Shown here one piece after another: positions 1 through 5,767 of a stretch of DNA of 6,956 nucleotides (position 1 is the stretch's first letter; the number at the start of each line of letters is the position of its first letter). The DNA is taken from positions 1 to 6,956 of the forward strand of contig VGGM01000082.1 in assembly GCA_016868515.1 (NCBI GenBank), read 5' to 3'. The notes under the pieces were generated by a model that was not told where the DNA came from, ran no database searches, and was given only the letters and a program-made list of their open reading frames with translations. Made by a program: the position numbers and the translations under genes. The stretch comes from Bacteroidota bacterium. Lineage in GTDB: Bacteria; Bacteroidota; Bacteroidia; Bacteroidales; VadinHA17.

Positions 1-1060
1 ACGGACAGGGATTCATCGCAGCTATCAGCATAAAACTTGCCGGGTAGTTAACGGTAAACTTAGCACGCGAAATGGTAATGACCCTGTCTTCGAGCGGCTG
101 CCTCATAACCTCAAGAACGGTACGTCTGAATTCCGGAAGCTCATCGAGAAACAGCACACCGTTATGGGCAAGGGAAATCTCGCCGGGCTGCGGATAAGAC
201 CCTCCTCCCACAAGAGCCACATCCGATATAGTATGATGAGGGCTCCTGAAGGGTCTCCTGACCATAAGTGAAGTCTTACCTTCAATCTTGCCGGCCACAC
301 TGTGTATCTTGGTAGTCTCCAGGGCCTCATCAATTGTAAGCGGCGGCACTATCGAGGGAAATCTCTTGGCAAGCATGGTTTTACCCGAACCCGGGGGGCC
401 AACAAGAATCAGGTTGTGACCCCCGGCAGCCGCTACCTCAAGGGCGCGCTTGACACTCTCCTGCCCCTTTACATCAGAGAAATCGGTGTCGTACAGGTTT
501 GCTTCCGACTCAAACAGAGCCGATGCATCAATCGTTACCGGAACAAAATGCCTGTGGCTGTTGAAGAAGTCAATTACATCGGCCAGCGACTCCATGCCGT
601 ATACATCAATGCCGTTCACAACCGCCGCCTCCATAGCATTGGCCGCAGGTACTATTATCCCCCTGAAACCTTCATCGCGTGCCCTTATCGTGACAGGCAA
701 TACTCCTTTCACAGGCTTAATGGCGCCATCGAGCGACAACTCACCCAGTATCATGTAACGGCTGCCATCGAACGACTGAATCTTCCCGTCTGAAGCCAAT
801 ATGCCCACCGCCAGCGGAAGATCGAACGAGGAACCCTCCTTCCGTATGTCGGCCGGAGCCATGTTTATAACCACCTGCTTGCCGGGCCACCTGAAACCAA
901 GCGTGCGCATGGCCGACTCAATACGCTGCTGACTCTCCTTTACGGCTATGTCGGGCAACCCGACGAGGAAAAACCTCACTCCCGGAGAGGTGTTCACCTC
1001 AACCGTTACTGGCACGGCATCAATCCCAATCACCGTACCGGTATAAATCTTCACCAGCAT
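1..1060 (-). CDS. YifB/ComM-family Mg-chelatase-like AAA+ ATPase, 3' end cut by the window
   Basis: I translated this frame by hand. It stays open for 353 codons from an ATG at 1060-1058 to the left edge; the family is usually about 510 residues, so roughly the last 150 are missing. The N-terminal domain (about residues 1-170) has the ribosomal-protein-S5-like ChlI fold pattern, including FFLVGLPD (30-37), [20 protein letters not shown] (63-82) and ILGELSLDG (104-112). The AAA domain follows, with Walker A GPPGSGKT (221-228), the family motif FRSPHHTIS (271-279), Walker [11 protein letters not shown] (301-310) and a sensor-1-like AAMNP (348-352). ComM, the characterised relative, is a hexameric helicase that promotes branch migration during natural transformation; in most other bacteria the role of YifB is not settled. 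No Shine-Dalgarno is seen. It begins 67 bases after the MORN gene on the same strand and could be read from that promoter. Confidence 0.95.
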   Translation of the reverse strand, partial: MLVKIYTGTVIGIDAVPVTVEVNTSPGVRFFLVGLPDIAVKESQQRIESAMRTLGFRWPGKQVVINMAPADIRKEGSSFDLPLAVGILASDGKIQSFDGSRYMILGELSLDGAIKPVKGVLPVTIRARDEGFRGIIVPAANAMEAAVVNGIDVYGMESLADVIDFFNSHRHFVPVTIDASALFESEANLYDTDFSDVKGQESVKRALEVAAAGGHNLILVGPPGSGKTMLAKRFPSIVPPLTIDEALETTKIHSVAGKIEGKTSLMVRRPFRSPHHTISDVALVGGGSYPQPGEISLAHNGVLFLDELPEFRRTVLEVMRQPLEDRVITISRAKFTVNYPASFMLIAAMNPCP

Positions 1061-1127
1061 AATGGTAACAATAAAGTTGAGACAAAAGGAAATGCCTCAA
1101 CAAGATAGTAAATAAATATGAATCGTG

Positions 1128-2162
1128 CTACTCCTCTTCCGGCTTATTGTACCACTTGCCAACCTCCATTCCCTTCTTGTACCTGCCCTTCCTGAGCACC
1201 TCACCCTTTTCATTGGACTTAAAATAGAGCCCGTGAAGAAGATCGCCCCGGTAATTGAGAATCTCACTTTCCCTGGTAACAACAAGCTTACGACATGAAT
1301 CCTGAACCACAGTCCCCGTGCTGTCGATCTTTTCGCACGGGAAATAGTGGTAACCGGCATGGTAAAACCATATTTCCCTTCCATGCTGCAAGCCATCCCT
1401 GTACTCCGAAACCAGGTATAGTTCGCCAGCCTCCTCTATGGGCAAACCGGTATTGGCGTCATTTGAAGGGAACCAGAACTTCCTGGTACCGTGCAGAAGC
1501 CCGTTTTTGTACCACGCTTCCTGCACAGGATAACCCTTTATAAGTCCGTGTGGCTCACCTGCAATAAGCGTATACTCAGCCCTGATCTCTCCGGTTTCAT
1601 AATACTCCCTCCTCTCCCCGTTATCGGCCGGCCCCAGTCCCGACTTCTTTGTAAGAAGATATATTGTATAGGCCGTATATGAATCGGCCGGATCTTCATC
1701 ATCATTTATAAGCTGAGTGTCGAACATCAGTAACAAATCACCGTTTGTGTACATCTGCGATCCTTCCCTCCTGAACTCACGCGACCTCTCCTTTCCAAAA
1801 CCATTATCTCTCAGCGAGTTGAAAAGATTCCTATATGTATCGAACTCAAACAGGGTATATATCAGGCCGGTAATTGTATTATCCTTCCTCACCAGGTTGA
1901 GATAAGCCGGGGGCACCGAAGATACTTCGTCGATGTATTCCGTGTAATTCATACCGTACGACCAGACTTCGTAAACCAGTCCGTCGCCCTCCCCTGCCTC
2001 CTTTTCCATCAGAGCCCAGTTCTTCGACCTGAGAACGCCGGCCGCCGACTCATAGTCAGGCATTCCCAGTATCCCTGAAAGATCAGGCAGGGAAAGCATC
2101 TGCCCGCTCATGGCTGCTGCCGGCAGTAGTGTAATCAGAGTGTATAGTAGTATTTTCTTCAT
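1128..2162 (-). CDS. Exported protein with C-terminal MORN-like (YwqK-type) repeats
   Basis: This is a 344-residue protein with a signal peptide (MKKILLYTLITLLPAAAMSG), so it is probably periplasmic or surface-exposed. Residues 25-175 form a domain I do not recognise. The C-terminal half carries about five degenerate MORN/YwqK-type units, built on an aromatic residue, a short turn with Gly, and often HG: around 183-206 (YYETGEIRAEY..GEPHG), 217-225 (WYKNGLLHG), 253-261 (EYRDGLQHG), 303-311 (NYRGDLLHG) and 326-337 (GRYKKGMEVGKW). Such repeats make beta-hairpin arrays. The antitoxin label often given to YwqK homologues is not supported here, because no toxin gene is adjacent. The start at 2162 is preferred over an in-frame upstream start at 2189: it gives a clean signal peptide, and 2189 lies inside the -7 promoter box. 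The precise function is unknown. Confidence 0.85.
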   Translation of the reverse strand: MKKILLYTLITLLPAAAMSGQMLSLPDLSGILGMPDYESAAGVLRSKNWALMEKEAGEGDGLVYEVWSYGMNYTEYIDEVSSVPPAYLNLVRKDNTITGLIYTLFEFDTYRNLFNSLRDNGFGKERSREFRREGSQMYTNGDLLLMFDTQLINDDEDPADSYTAYTIYLLTKKSGLGPADNGERREYYETGEIRAEYTLIAGEPHGLIKGYPVQEAWYKNGLLHGTRKFWFPSNDANTGLPIEEAGELYLVSEYRDGLQHGREIWFYHAGYHYFPCEKIDSTGTVVQDSCRKLVVTRESEILNYRGDLLHGLYFKSNEKGEVLRKGRYKKGMEVGKWYNKPEEE

Positions 2163-2186
2163 TTCAATTATAAATTCCCGGGAACC

Positions 2187-2218
2187 CAAAAGTAATGCTT
2201 ATGAGATTGAATTGCAAA
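2187..2218 (-). promoter_or_regulatory. Bacteroidetes-type promoter for the MORN-repeat gene
   Basis: On the minus strand there is TTTG at 2218-2215, a 20-base spacer, then TACTTTTG at 2194-2187. This is an exact match to the Bacteroidetes primary sigma consensus TTTG-N19-21-TAnnTTTG. Transcription would start near 2181, giving a leader of about 20 bases before the ATG at 2162. The match is by eye and no transcript evidence is available. Confidence 0.65.
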
Positions 2219-2222
2219 GACA

Positions 2223-2270
2223 ATAAATAATGGCGTAATGGCGTAATGACTTAGTAACATAGTGGCGAGC
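2223..2270. repeat. Degenerate 8-base-period repeat
   Basis: The segment divides into 8-base units. TGGCGTAA occurs twice exactly (2231-2238 and 2239-2246), followed by looser units TGACTTAG, TAACATAG and TGGCGAGC, and preceded by ATAAATAA. The exact period-8 part is about 2228-2249; the rest keeps the phase with many mismatches. It lies just upstream of the MORN-gene promoter. Confidence 0.45.
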
Positions 2271-2305
2271 AGGCGGAAGGGTCGCAGCAGACGTATAAAG
2301 TGAAA

Positions 2306-2400
2306 AATGGGCAACCCCGGAGGGCCTGTCCCGTACCAAAGGTCGGGAGGTTGGATATCAATAGAAGAATGGGCACCCCACCATAATGCCTGGAGGCCTA
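2306..2400. repeat. Mosaic intergenic repeat-like element with short inverted repeats
   Basis: There is no credible gene here. AATGGGCAACCCC (2306-2318) recurs almost exactly as AATGGGCACCCC (2368-2379), and each copy is followed by a GGAGG-type segment. CCCCGGAGGG (2315-2324) and GCCTGGAGGC (2389-2398) are short self-complementary motifs. The middle (2338-2367, containing GGTCGGGAGGTTGGATATCA) resembles, from memory, dispersed intergenic sequences in Bacteroidetes and some other phyla. That resemblance has not been checked. Confidence 0.45.
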
Positions 2401-2411
2401 CAATGGCATAA

Positions 2412-2456
2412 AGGGCATGGGTGGGCGGCTGCGCCGCCGCTCAGGGCATAGGGCAT
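2412..2456. repeat. AGGGCAT copies around a GC-rich hairpin
   Basis: AGGGCAT occurs at 2412-2418, 2443-2449 and 2450-2456, the last two in tandem. Between the first and second copies lies a perfect 6-bp stem, GGCGGC (2424-2429) with GCCGCC (2433-2438) and loop TGC. No T-run follows on either strand, so it does not look like an intrinsic terminator; it is more like a small REP-type palindrome unit. Confidence 0.5.
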
Positions 2457-2470
2457 GGAAAATGGTTTTT

Positions 2471-2596
2471 CGGTAATCGGTATCCGGTATTCGGAACCGA
2501 GCCGAAGGTAAACCCGCAACCCGCAACCCGCACCTCGGAACCCTGAACCAGCAACCAGCAACCAGCAACCAGTAACCAGTAACCAGCAACCCTCCT
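2471..2596. repeat. Heptameric tandem-repeat array, about 18 units in one phase
   Basis: Cut from 2471, the sequence falls into 18 consecutive 7-base units without a phase break. The left part is built on CGGTAAT, CGGTATC and CGGTATT (2471-2491). After three divergent units come CCCGCAA twice and CCCGCAC (2513-2533), two divergent units, then CCAGCAA three times, CCAGTAA twice and CCAGCAA once (2548-2589), ending in a divergent CCCTCCT. Units shift gradually from one consensus to another, as expected from slippage with drift. The minus-strand reading frames across it are repeat artefacts rich in Leu, Val, Gly and Trp, not genes. Confidence 0.75.
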
Positions 2597-2660
2597 GCGC
2601 CACCTCCTACGCTAAAGCTTCGGAGGTCGAAGAAAGCTACGGAGGGCGAAGCCAGCAACC
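2583..2660. repeat. 60-base element bounded by 9-base direct repeats
   Basis: CCAGCAACC occurs at 2583-2591 and again at 2652-2660. Between them (2592-2651) is a 60-base segment unlike the heptamer array. Inside it AAAGCTTCGGAGG (2614-2626) is repeated as AAAGCTACGGAGG (2633-2645), and CTTCG (2618-2622) pairs with CGAAG (2628-2632) as a 5-bp stem. The arrangement is like a small non-coding insertion with a target duplication, but the flank is itself an array unit, so recombination within the array is also possible. Confidence 0.5.
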
Positions 2661-2682
2661 TCAAATCGTAAATCAGGTATCC

Positions 2683-4728
2683 CTAGTTTCTCACTTCAAT
2701 GGTAACAGTTTTCTTTACCGACGGGTTACTTTCAGATACCGCGCTGAGCGTTACCGTTGCCTTGCTTCCCTTTGTCTGTGGTGCGGTAACATAAAGAGGT
2801 ATGTTCACCTGTTTCCCGGTACCGGCGGTACACAGAGCATTTAGCAAAGTAACCTCCCATCCCTCACCCGACACTTCGGCACTGATTCTGTAGATGTCAT
2901 TTGACAGGTACTGTTCAGGACTGCCAGCCTTGTGTACCTGGGCATCTCCGTTGAAAGCCTGATCGCTGTTTGTAAGTGAGACCTCAATAAGACCAATCCT
3001 CTCTTTCAGTTTCGGAACCTTCGGCACCGAAAGATTGAAATTCCGCTGCCGGGCACTCTTCTCTTCAGTCGACCGTACACCAAGGACATAAGTCAGAATA
3101 TCTTTTTCATCGCGTTCAATATCAAGAATATAGAAATGCAGCCCGTTTGGCCCGTCAATATACTCAAACTCGCTTCCCGAGTTAAGTCCGGCATGGAAAA
3201 GTGCATCATTTAGCTGCCTGTAATCGGCCACTGTACGCATCACCTTCTTACCATCGGGCCTGATATAATCAACAACATTAATATCCCCGGGATTGGCATC
3301 TATAACCCAGTTGAAACAGTTGAACTGGTTCGGACCTCCATTCCTGCCCTCCCTGTCCTTGTTTTTGGCAAGCAATACACCATTGTCGGGGCAGAAAGAG
3401 TCGTACCCTATCCTCTGAATCACCTCCATTGAGTAGAAGTTCCAGGTAGGATCGCCCTGTGAGAGCGGATTGTTGGCAGGATCCTCGAATGGTGTCCTGT
3501 CATGTGGCAAATCACCGTCAAGCCTTACAATAAAACCGGCGAAGGAACCGGGTACCGGCTCCACAGCCCTGGCTGTCACGCGCGCAACAACCAGTCCGGT
3601 ACTGACCAGACCGGTGCGGCTGACGGTAATAACATCTTCGTCGGTTATGAATCCGTTCACCATACGGTTGCGAAGCATCAGCCCCGCCGGCATGGCAGCA
3701 CCCTGGGTGGGAGGTACAACCCAGCGCATGTGAGGACCGCCCGGCCCGTTGAACGACCCGCGGTCCATCATGTCCCACGGTCCCGACCCCACCCTGCGGT
3801 AGGGCTGTATGTAAGGATTATTGTTGTTGTCGCCTATCCTGAAGGCGAAGTGACCAAGTTCGTGGGTTATTGTACCCGAATTCTCACCCTGCCGTATAGA
3901 CGACAAGCCCCACTGCATCTGTCCGGCCTTCCACGATGTCCACTCAACATACCTCGTTGGCACCCACCGCGGCATGTCGGGATTGGGATTACCCCATTCG
4001 GCCGGTATGTGGTCCTTCGACAGAAACTTCATCTCGCCAAACTCCTGCCATACCCCTGTCTCATCATAACCCGCATATATCCTGAGAATGGCATCGTAGT
4101 TGCCCTTTATATCTCCCTTGTCGGCCCGCCAGAGCGAATCAACATCAGGCTCCATCCGGTAACGCGCCCTGCTGCCGTCGGGTGTCTGATCATTCTGCCT
4201 GTGCTCGTTCAGCCCGTATGCCCAGTGGGGCCGCGGCATGCGATAGGGTCCAAAGGGTTCAAGAAGAGTAATGCCAAACTTGCCCCTCGATTGCTCCATC
4301 CAGTAACCGTTTATGGTCTGCCCGTAGTTCACACCCGAAGGCTTCAGCCAGAAATCGGCGTAAAAGCGGGGTACATCTTCCCTCTTAACCGGATCAATCT
4401 GCGGATTGCCGAAAAGGTCGGAGTGCTTCGGCTGGGTTATCACAAAGGGCTGATCGGAGAAATCGACCGCCACGAGCGCCATTTTAAACTCACGCTCAGG
4501 TTTAAGTGACGGATCGGCCCAGTTAATGCCCGGGATGGGCTTATAGTCATCCCATGTCATATCGTCCTGATCCTGAACCTGCTGGGGATCAACCGGGCCC
4601 GGCACTGCTGTAAGCCTGACCTTTGCCTGTGGCTTCTTTGACTGAGGACCGGCCGCAATGGTCCATGCTCCAAGCAGCAACAGCGTCGCTGCCAGCGGCA
4701 ATAACAATGATAATACGCTTCTCTTCAT
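2683..4728 (-). CDS. Secreted M6-like (immune inhibitor A-type) zinc metalloprotease
   Basis: The product is 681 residues with a signal peptide (about 1-26, ending near TIAA) and no lipobox cysteine, so it is probably exported. The protease domain begins around residue 80 with FKMALVAVDFSDQPF (81-95). It continues through VPRFYADFW (119-127) and GQTINGYWMEQSRGKFGI (136-153), which match the M6 pattern. The zinc site is HELGH (289-293), with Glu290 the expected catalytic base. SGPWDMMDRGSFNGPGG (315-331) fits the Met-turn region. The segment after HELGH reads FAFRIGDNNNNPY rather than the usual GLPD-type, so Asp300 is the likely third zinc ligand by inference. Residues 565-680 look like a beta-sandwich (NEW3- or Ig-like) domain. 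No type IX secretion C-terminal signal is evident. Its substrate is unknown. The N-terminal ATG at 4728 has no clear promoter or Shine-Dalgarno. Confidence 0.9.
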   Translation of the reverse strand: MKRSVLSLLLPLAATLLLLGAWTIAAGPQSKKPQAKVRLTAVPGPVDPQQVQDQDDMTWDDYKPIPGINWADPSLKPEREFKMALVAVDFSDQPFVITQPKHSDLFGNPQIDPVKREDVPRFYADFWLKPSGVNYGQTINGYWMEQSRGKFGITLLEPFGPYRMPRPHWAYGLNEHRQNDQTPDGSRARYRMEPDVDSLWRADKGDIKGNYDAILRIYAGYDETGVWQEFGEMKFLSKDHIPAEWGNPNPDMPRWVPTRYVEWTSWKAGQMQWGLSSIRQGENSGTITHELGHFAFRIGDNNNNPYIQPYRRVGSGPWDMMDRGSFNGPGGPHMRWVVPPTQGAAMPAGLMLRNRMVNGFITDEDVITVSRTGLVSTGLVVARVTARAVEPVPGSFAGFIVRLDGDLPHDRTPFEDPANNPLSQGDPTWNFYSMEVIQRIGYDSFCPDNGVLLAKNKDREGRNGGPNQFNCFNWVIDANPGDINVVDYIRPDGKKVMRTVADYRQLNDALFHAGLNSGSEFEYIDGPNGLHFYILDIERDEKDILTYVLGVRSTEEKSARQRNFNLSVPKVPKLKERIGLIEVSLTNSDQAFNGDAQVHKAGSPEQYLSNDIYRISAEVSGEGWEVTLLNALCTAGTGKQVNIPLYVTAPQTKGSKATVTLSAVSESNPSVKKTVTIEVRN

Positions 4729-4777
4729 GTCGAAATTATTATAGTCGGTTCTTGCAATTTACAATAAAAATATCAAT

Positions 4778-4798
4778 TAGGTGTTATTTTAACACTTA
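4778..4798. promoter_or_regulatory. AT-rich 21-base palindrome upstream of the metalloprotease
   Basis: TAGGTGTTA (4778-4786) and TAACACTTA (4790-4798) form inverted arms matching at 8 of 9 positions around a TTT centre; the inner six pairs are perfect. It lies 50 bases before the metalloprotease ATG (minus strand). It could be an operator or a hairpin in the 5' leader. No repressor is assigned. Confidence 0.4.
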
Positions 4799-4828
4799 TT
4801 AATCGCTTTGACAAAAACTTAACCGTCA

Positions 4829-5011
4829 TCACCCCGAATCCATAATTGCTCCGAGGACGATGTCACAAAGGCAACACACCGTATATCCCTCGGTGGAAGT
4901 TATCCCTCCCATCTTAAAGTATTGACCACAGGCCTTAACTGAAAACGCCGGCGTAACAATCTTTACCGGCAGGCGCGGAACAATGTCCGCGCCTGCCGCA
5001 CTTTCAGCCAT
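4829..5011 (-). CDS. Possible small cysteine-containing protein (60 residues), doubtful
   Basis: An open frame of 60 codons runs from ATG at 5011-5009 to TGA at 4831-4829; an in-frame GTG at 5023 would add four residues. I do not recognise the protein. It has no signal peptide or membrane segment, and four cysteines (28, 46, 47, 49) in ACGQYFKMGG and TVCCLCD, which might bind metal. For it: base composition is higher in GC than the AT-rich stretches on both sides (about 4735-4825 and 5035-5110), and codon use looks ordinary. Against it: no promoter found, a G-rich stretch upstream not well placed as a ribosome site, and a perfect 13-bp hairpin covering codons 5-15. It may instead be a non-coding or repeat element. 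It would read toward the metalloprotease, 100 bases away. Confidence 0.3.
   Translation of the reverse strand: MAESAAGADIVPRLPVKIVTPAFSVKACGQYFKMGGITSTEGYTVCCLCDIVLGAIMDSG
4967..4998. repeat. Perfect 13-bp GC-rich hairpin
   Basis: CGGCAGGCGCGGA (4967-4979) is exactly complementary to TCCGCGCCTGCCG (4986-4998), with a 6-base loop ACAATG. Neither side has the T-run of an intrinsic terminator. It falls within the possible small ORF at 4829-5011 and between the divergent metalloprotease and TetR genes. Confidence 0.75.
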
Positions 5012-5053
5012 ATTTAATCCCACCCCCTCCGCCGTGAAAATAAACCACCCTGT

Positions 5054-5085
5054 ATTGCATATTTCAAAAAACCATAATACCTTTG
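5054..5085 (+). promoter_or_regulatory. Bacteroidetes-type promoter for the TetR-TolC operon
   Basis: ATTG (5054-5057, one mismatch to TTTG), a 20-base spacer, then TACCTTTG (5078-5085), an exact TAnnTTTG -7 box. The spacing equals that of the MORN-gene promoter in this window. Transcription would start near 5091, about 25 bases before the TetR ATG. Confidence 0.6.
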
Positions 5086-5099
5086 ACCATCTGGTTAAA
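5082..5099 (+). promoter_or_regulatory. Candidate TetR operator (18-base imperfect palindrome)
   Basis: TTTGACCA (5082-5089) and TGGTTAAA (5092-5099) are inverted arms matching at 7 of 8 positions around TC. The palindrome overlaps the end of the -7 box and the expected transcription start, and lies 17 bases before the TetR start codon. A bound repressor there would block initiation, which fits negative autoregulation. Binding is inferred from position and symmetry only. Confidence 0.5.
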
Positions 5100-5116
5100 C
5101 TATTCAGTCAGATCAT

Positions 5117-5767
5117 ATGGTCAACAAGAAGTTAAGTAAAGACAAAGACACCGAGGAGAAGATTTTTGAGGCAGCCAGGGAGGTGTTCGCCGGGAAGGGT
5201 ATGGACGGCGCCCGCATGCAGGAGATAGCCGACAGGGCAGGCATCAGCAAATCGCTGCTCCACTACTATTACCGTTCGAAGGAGAAGCTCTTCAGCGCAG
5301 TATTCGATGATGTTGCCGAACTTATCTTCAGAAAATTCGCACAGATTTTCGAGCGCGACCTCCCCTTCGAAAAGAAGGTTGAGCACTTCTTCACAGAGCA
5401 TATTGATTTTCTGAAGGCCAATCCCGGCCTGCCCCTGTTTATTCTCAGCGAAATTAACCGCAACCCTGAAAGAATGAAGAAGCTTACAGCCAGAATAGAC
5501 TATCAAAAAATGTGGTATACGGTATGGGGCGACCTGAACCGTGACCCTAAGCAAACGGGCGGCAGGATTCTGCACCTGGAACCTCAGGAAATACCGCAGC
5601 TGGTAACAACTGCCATTTCCATAACCGTGTTCCCCTTCGCAGCAAGAAACCTGCTTGAGCCTGTGCTTGAGAGAAGCGGCTACAGTTTCGAAAGGTATAT
5701 TGAAGAGAGAAAGAAATTTGCCACCAGGCTGGTAATTGATTACCTCAGCTCACAAAAAGATGCATGA
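5117..5767 (+). CDS. TetR/AcrR-family transcriptional repressor of an efflux operon
   Basis: The 216-residue length is usual for the family. The N-terminal DNA-binding domain spans about residues 12-60: IFEAAREVFAGKGMDGARMQEIADRAGIS, with the turn at AGIS (41-44) and the recognition helix SKSLLHYYYRSKEKLF (44-59), the standard TetR signature. Residues 65-210 form the helical ligand-binding and dimerisation part, whose effector cannot be deduced. The gene overlaps the next one by four bases (ATGA at 5764-5767), so the two are translationally linked, and its own upstream region holds a promoter with an overlapping palindrome. In Bacteroidetes, TetR followed by TolC, an HlyD-like adaptor and an inner-membrane pump is a common arrangement; by analogy it represses that pump until a toxic compound binds. 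No Shine-Dalgarno precedes the ATG. Confidence 0.93.
   Translation: MVNKKLSKDKDTEEKIFEAAREVFAGKGMDGARMQEIADRAGISKSLLHYYYRSKEKLFSAVFDDVAELIFRKFAQIFERDLPFEKKVEHFFTEHIDFLKANPGLPLFILSEINRNPERMKKLTARIDYQKMWYTVWGDLNRDPKQTGGRILHLEPQEIPQLVTTAISITVFPFAARNLLEPVLERSGYSFERYIEERKKFATRLVIDYLSSQKDA

Noticed and set aside
302..793. Plus-strand frames of 163 and 102 codons opposite YifB.
   Set aside because: They are antisense to the conserved YifB sequence, including its Walker A region, and encode nothing recognisable.
1076..1101. Inverted repeat GTTGAG/CTCAAC with a 14-base loop between the MORN gene and yifB.
   Set aside because: Six-bp arms with a long loop in an AT-rich spacer are expected by chance, and no T-run or promoter box accompanies them.
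1128..2162. Reading the MORN/YwqK-like protein as an antitoxin of a toxin-antitoxin pair.
   Set aside because: It has a signal peptide and no adjacent toxin-like gene; the antitoxin name for YwqK relatives is an inherited annotation.
2358..2664. Two overlapping minus-strand reading frames (81 and 88 codons) across the repeat gap.
   Set aside because: Both are translations of the heptamer array and hairpin repeats, rich in Leu, Val, Gly, Trp and Arg, with no family resemblance.
3502..4509. A 335-codon plus-strand frame opposite the metalloprotease.
   Set aside because: It is the antisense shadow of a clearly recognised protease; its translation has no domain pattern.
4738..4743. TATAAT on the minus strand just before the metalloprotease.
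   Set aside because: It lies only about 10 bases from the start codon, has no -35 partner at suitable spacing, and is not the consensus used by this group.
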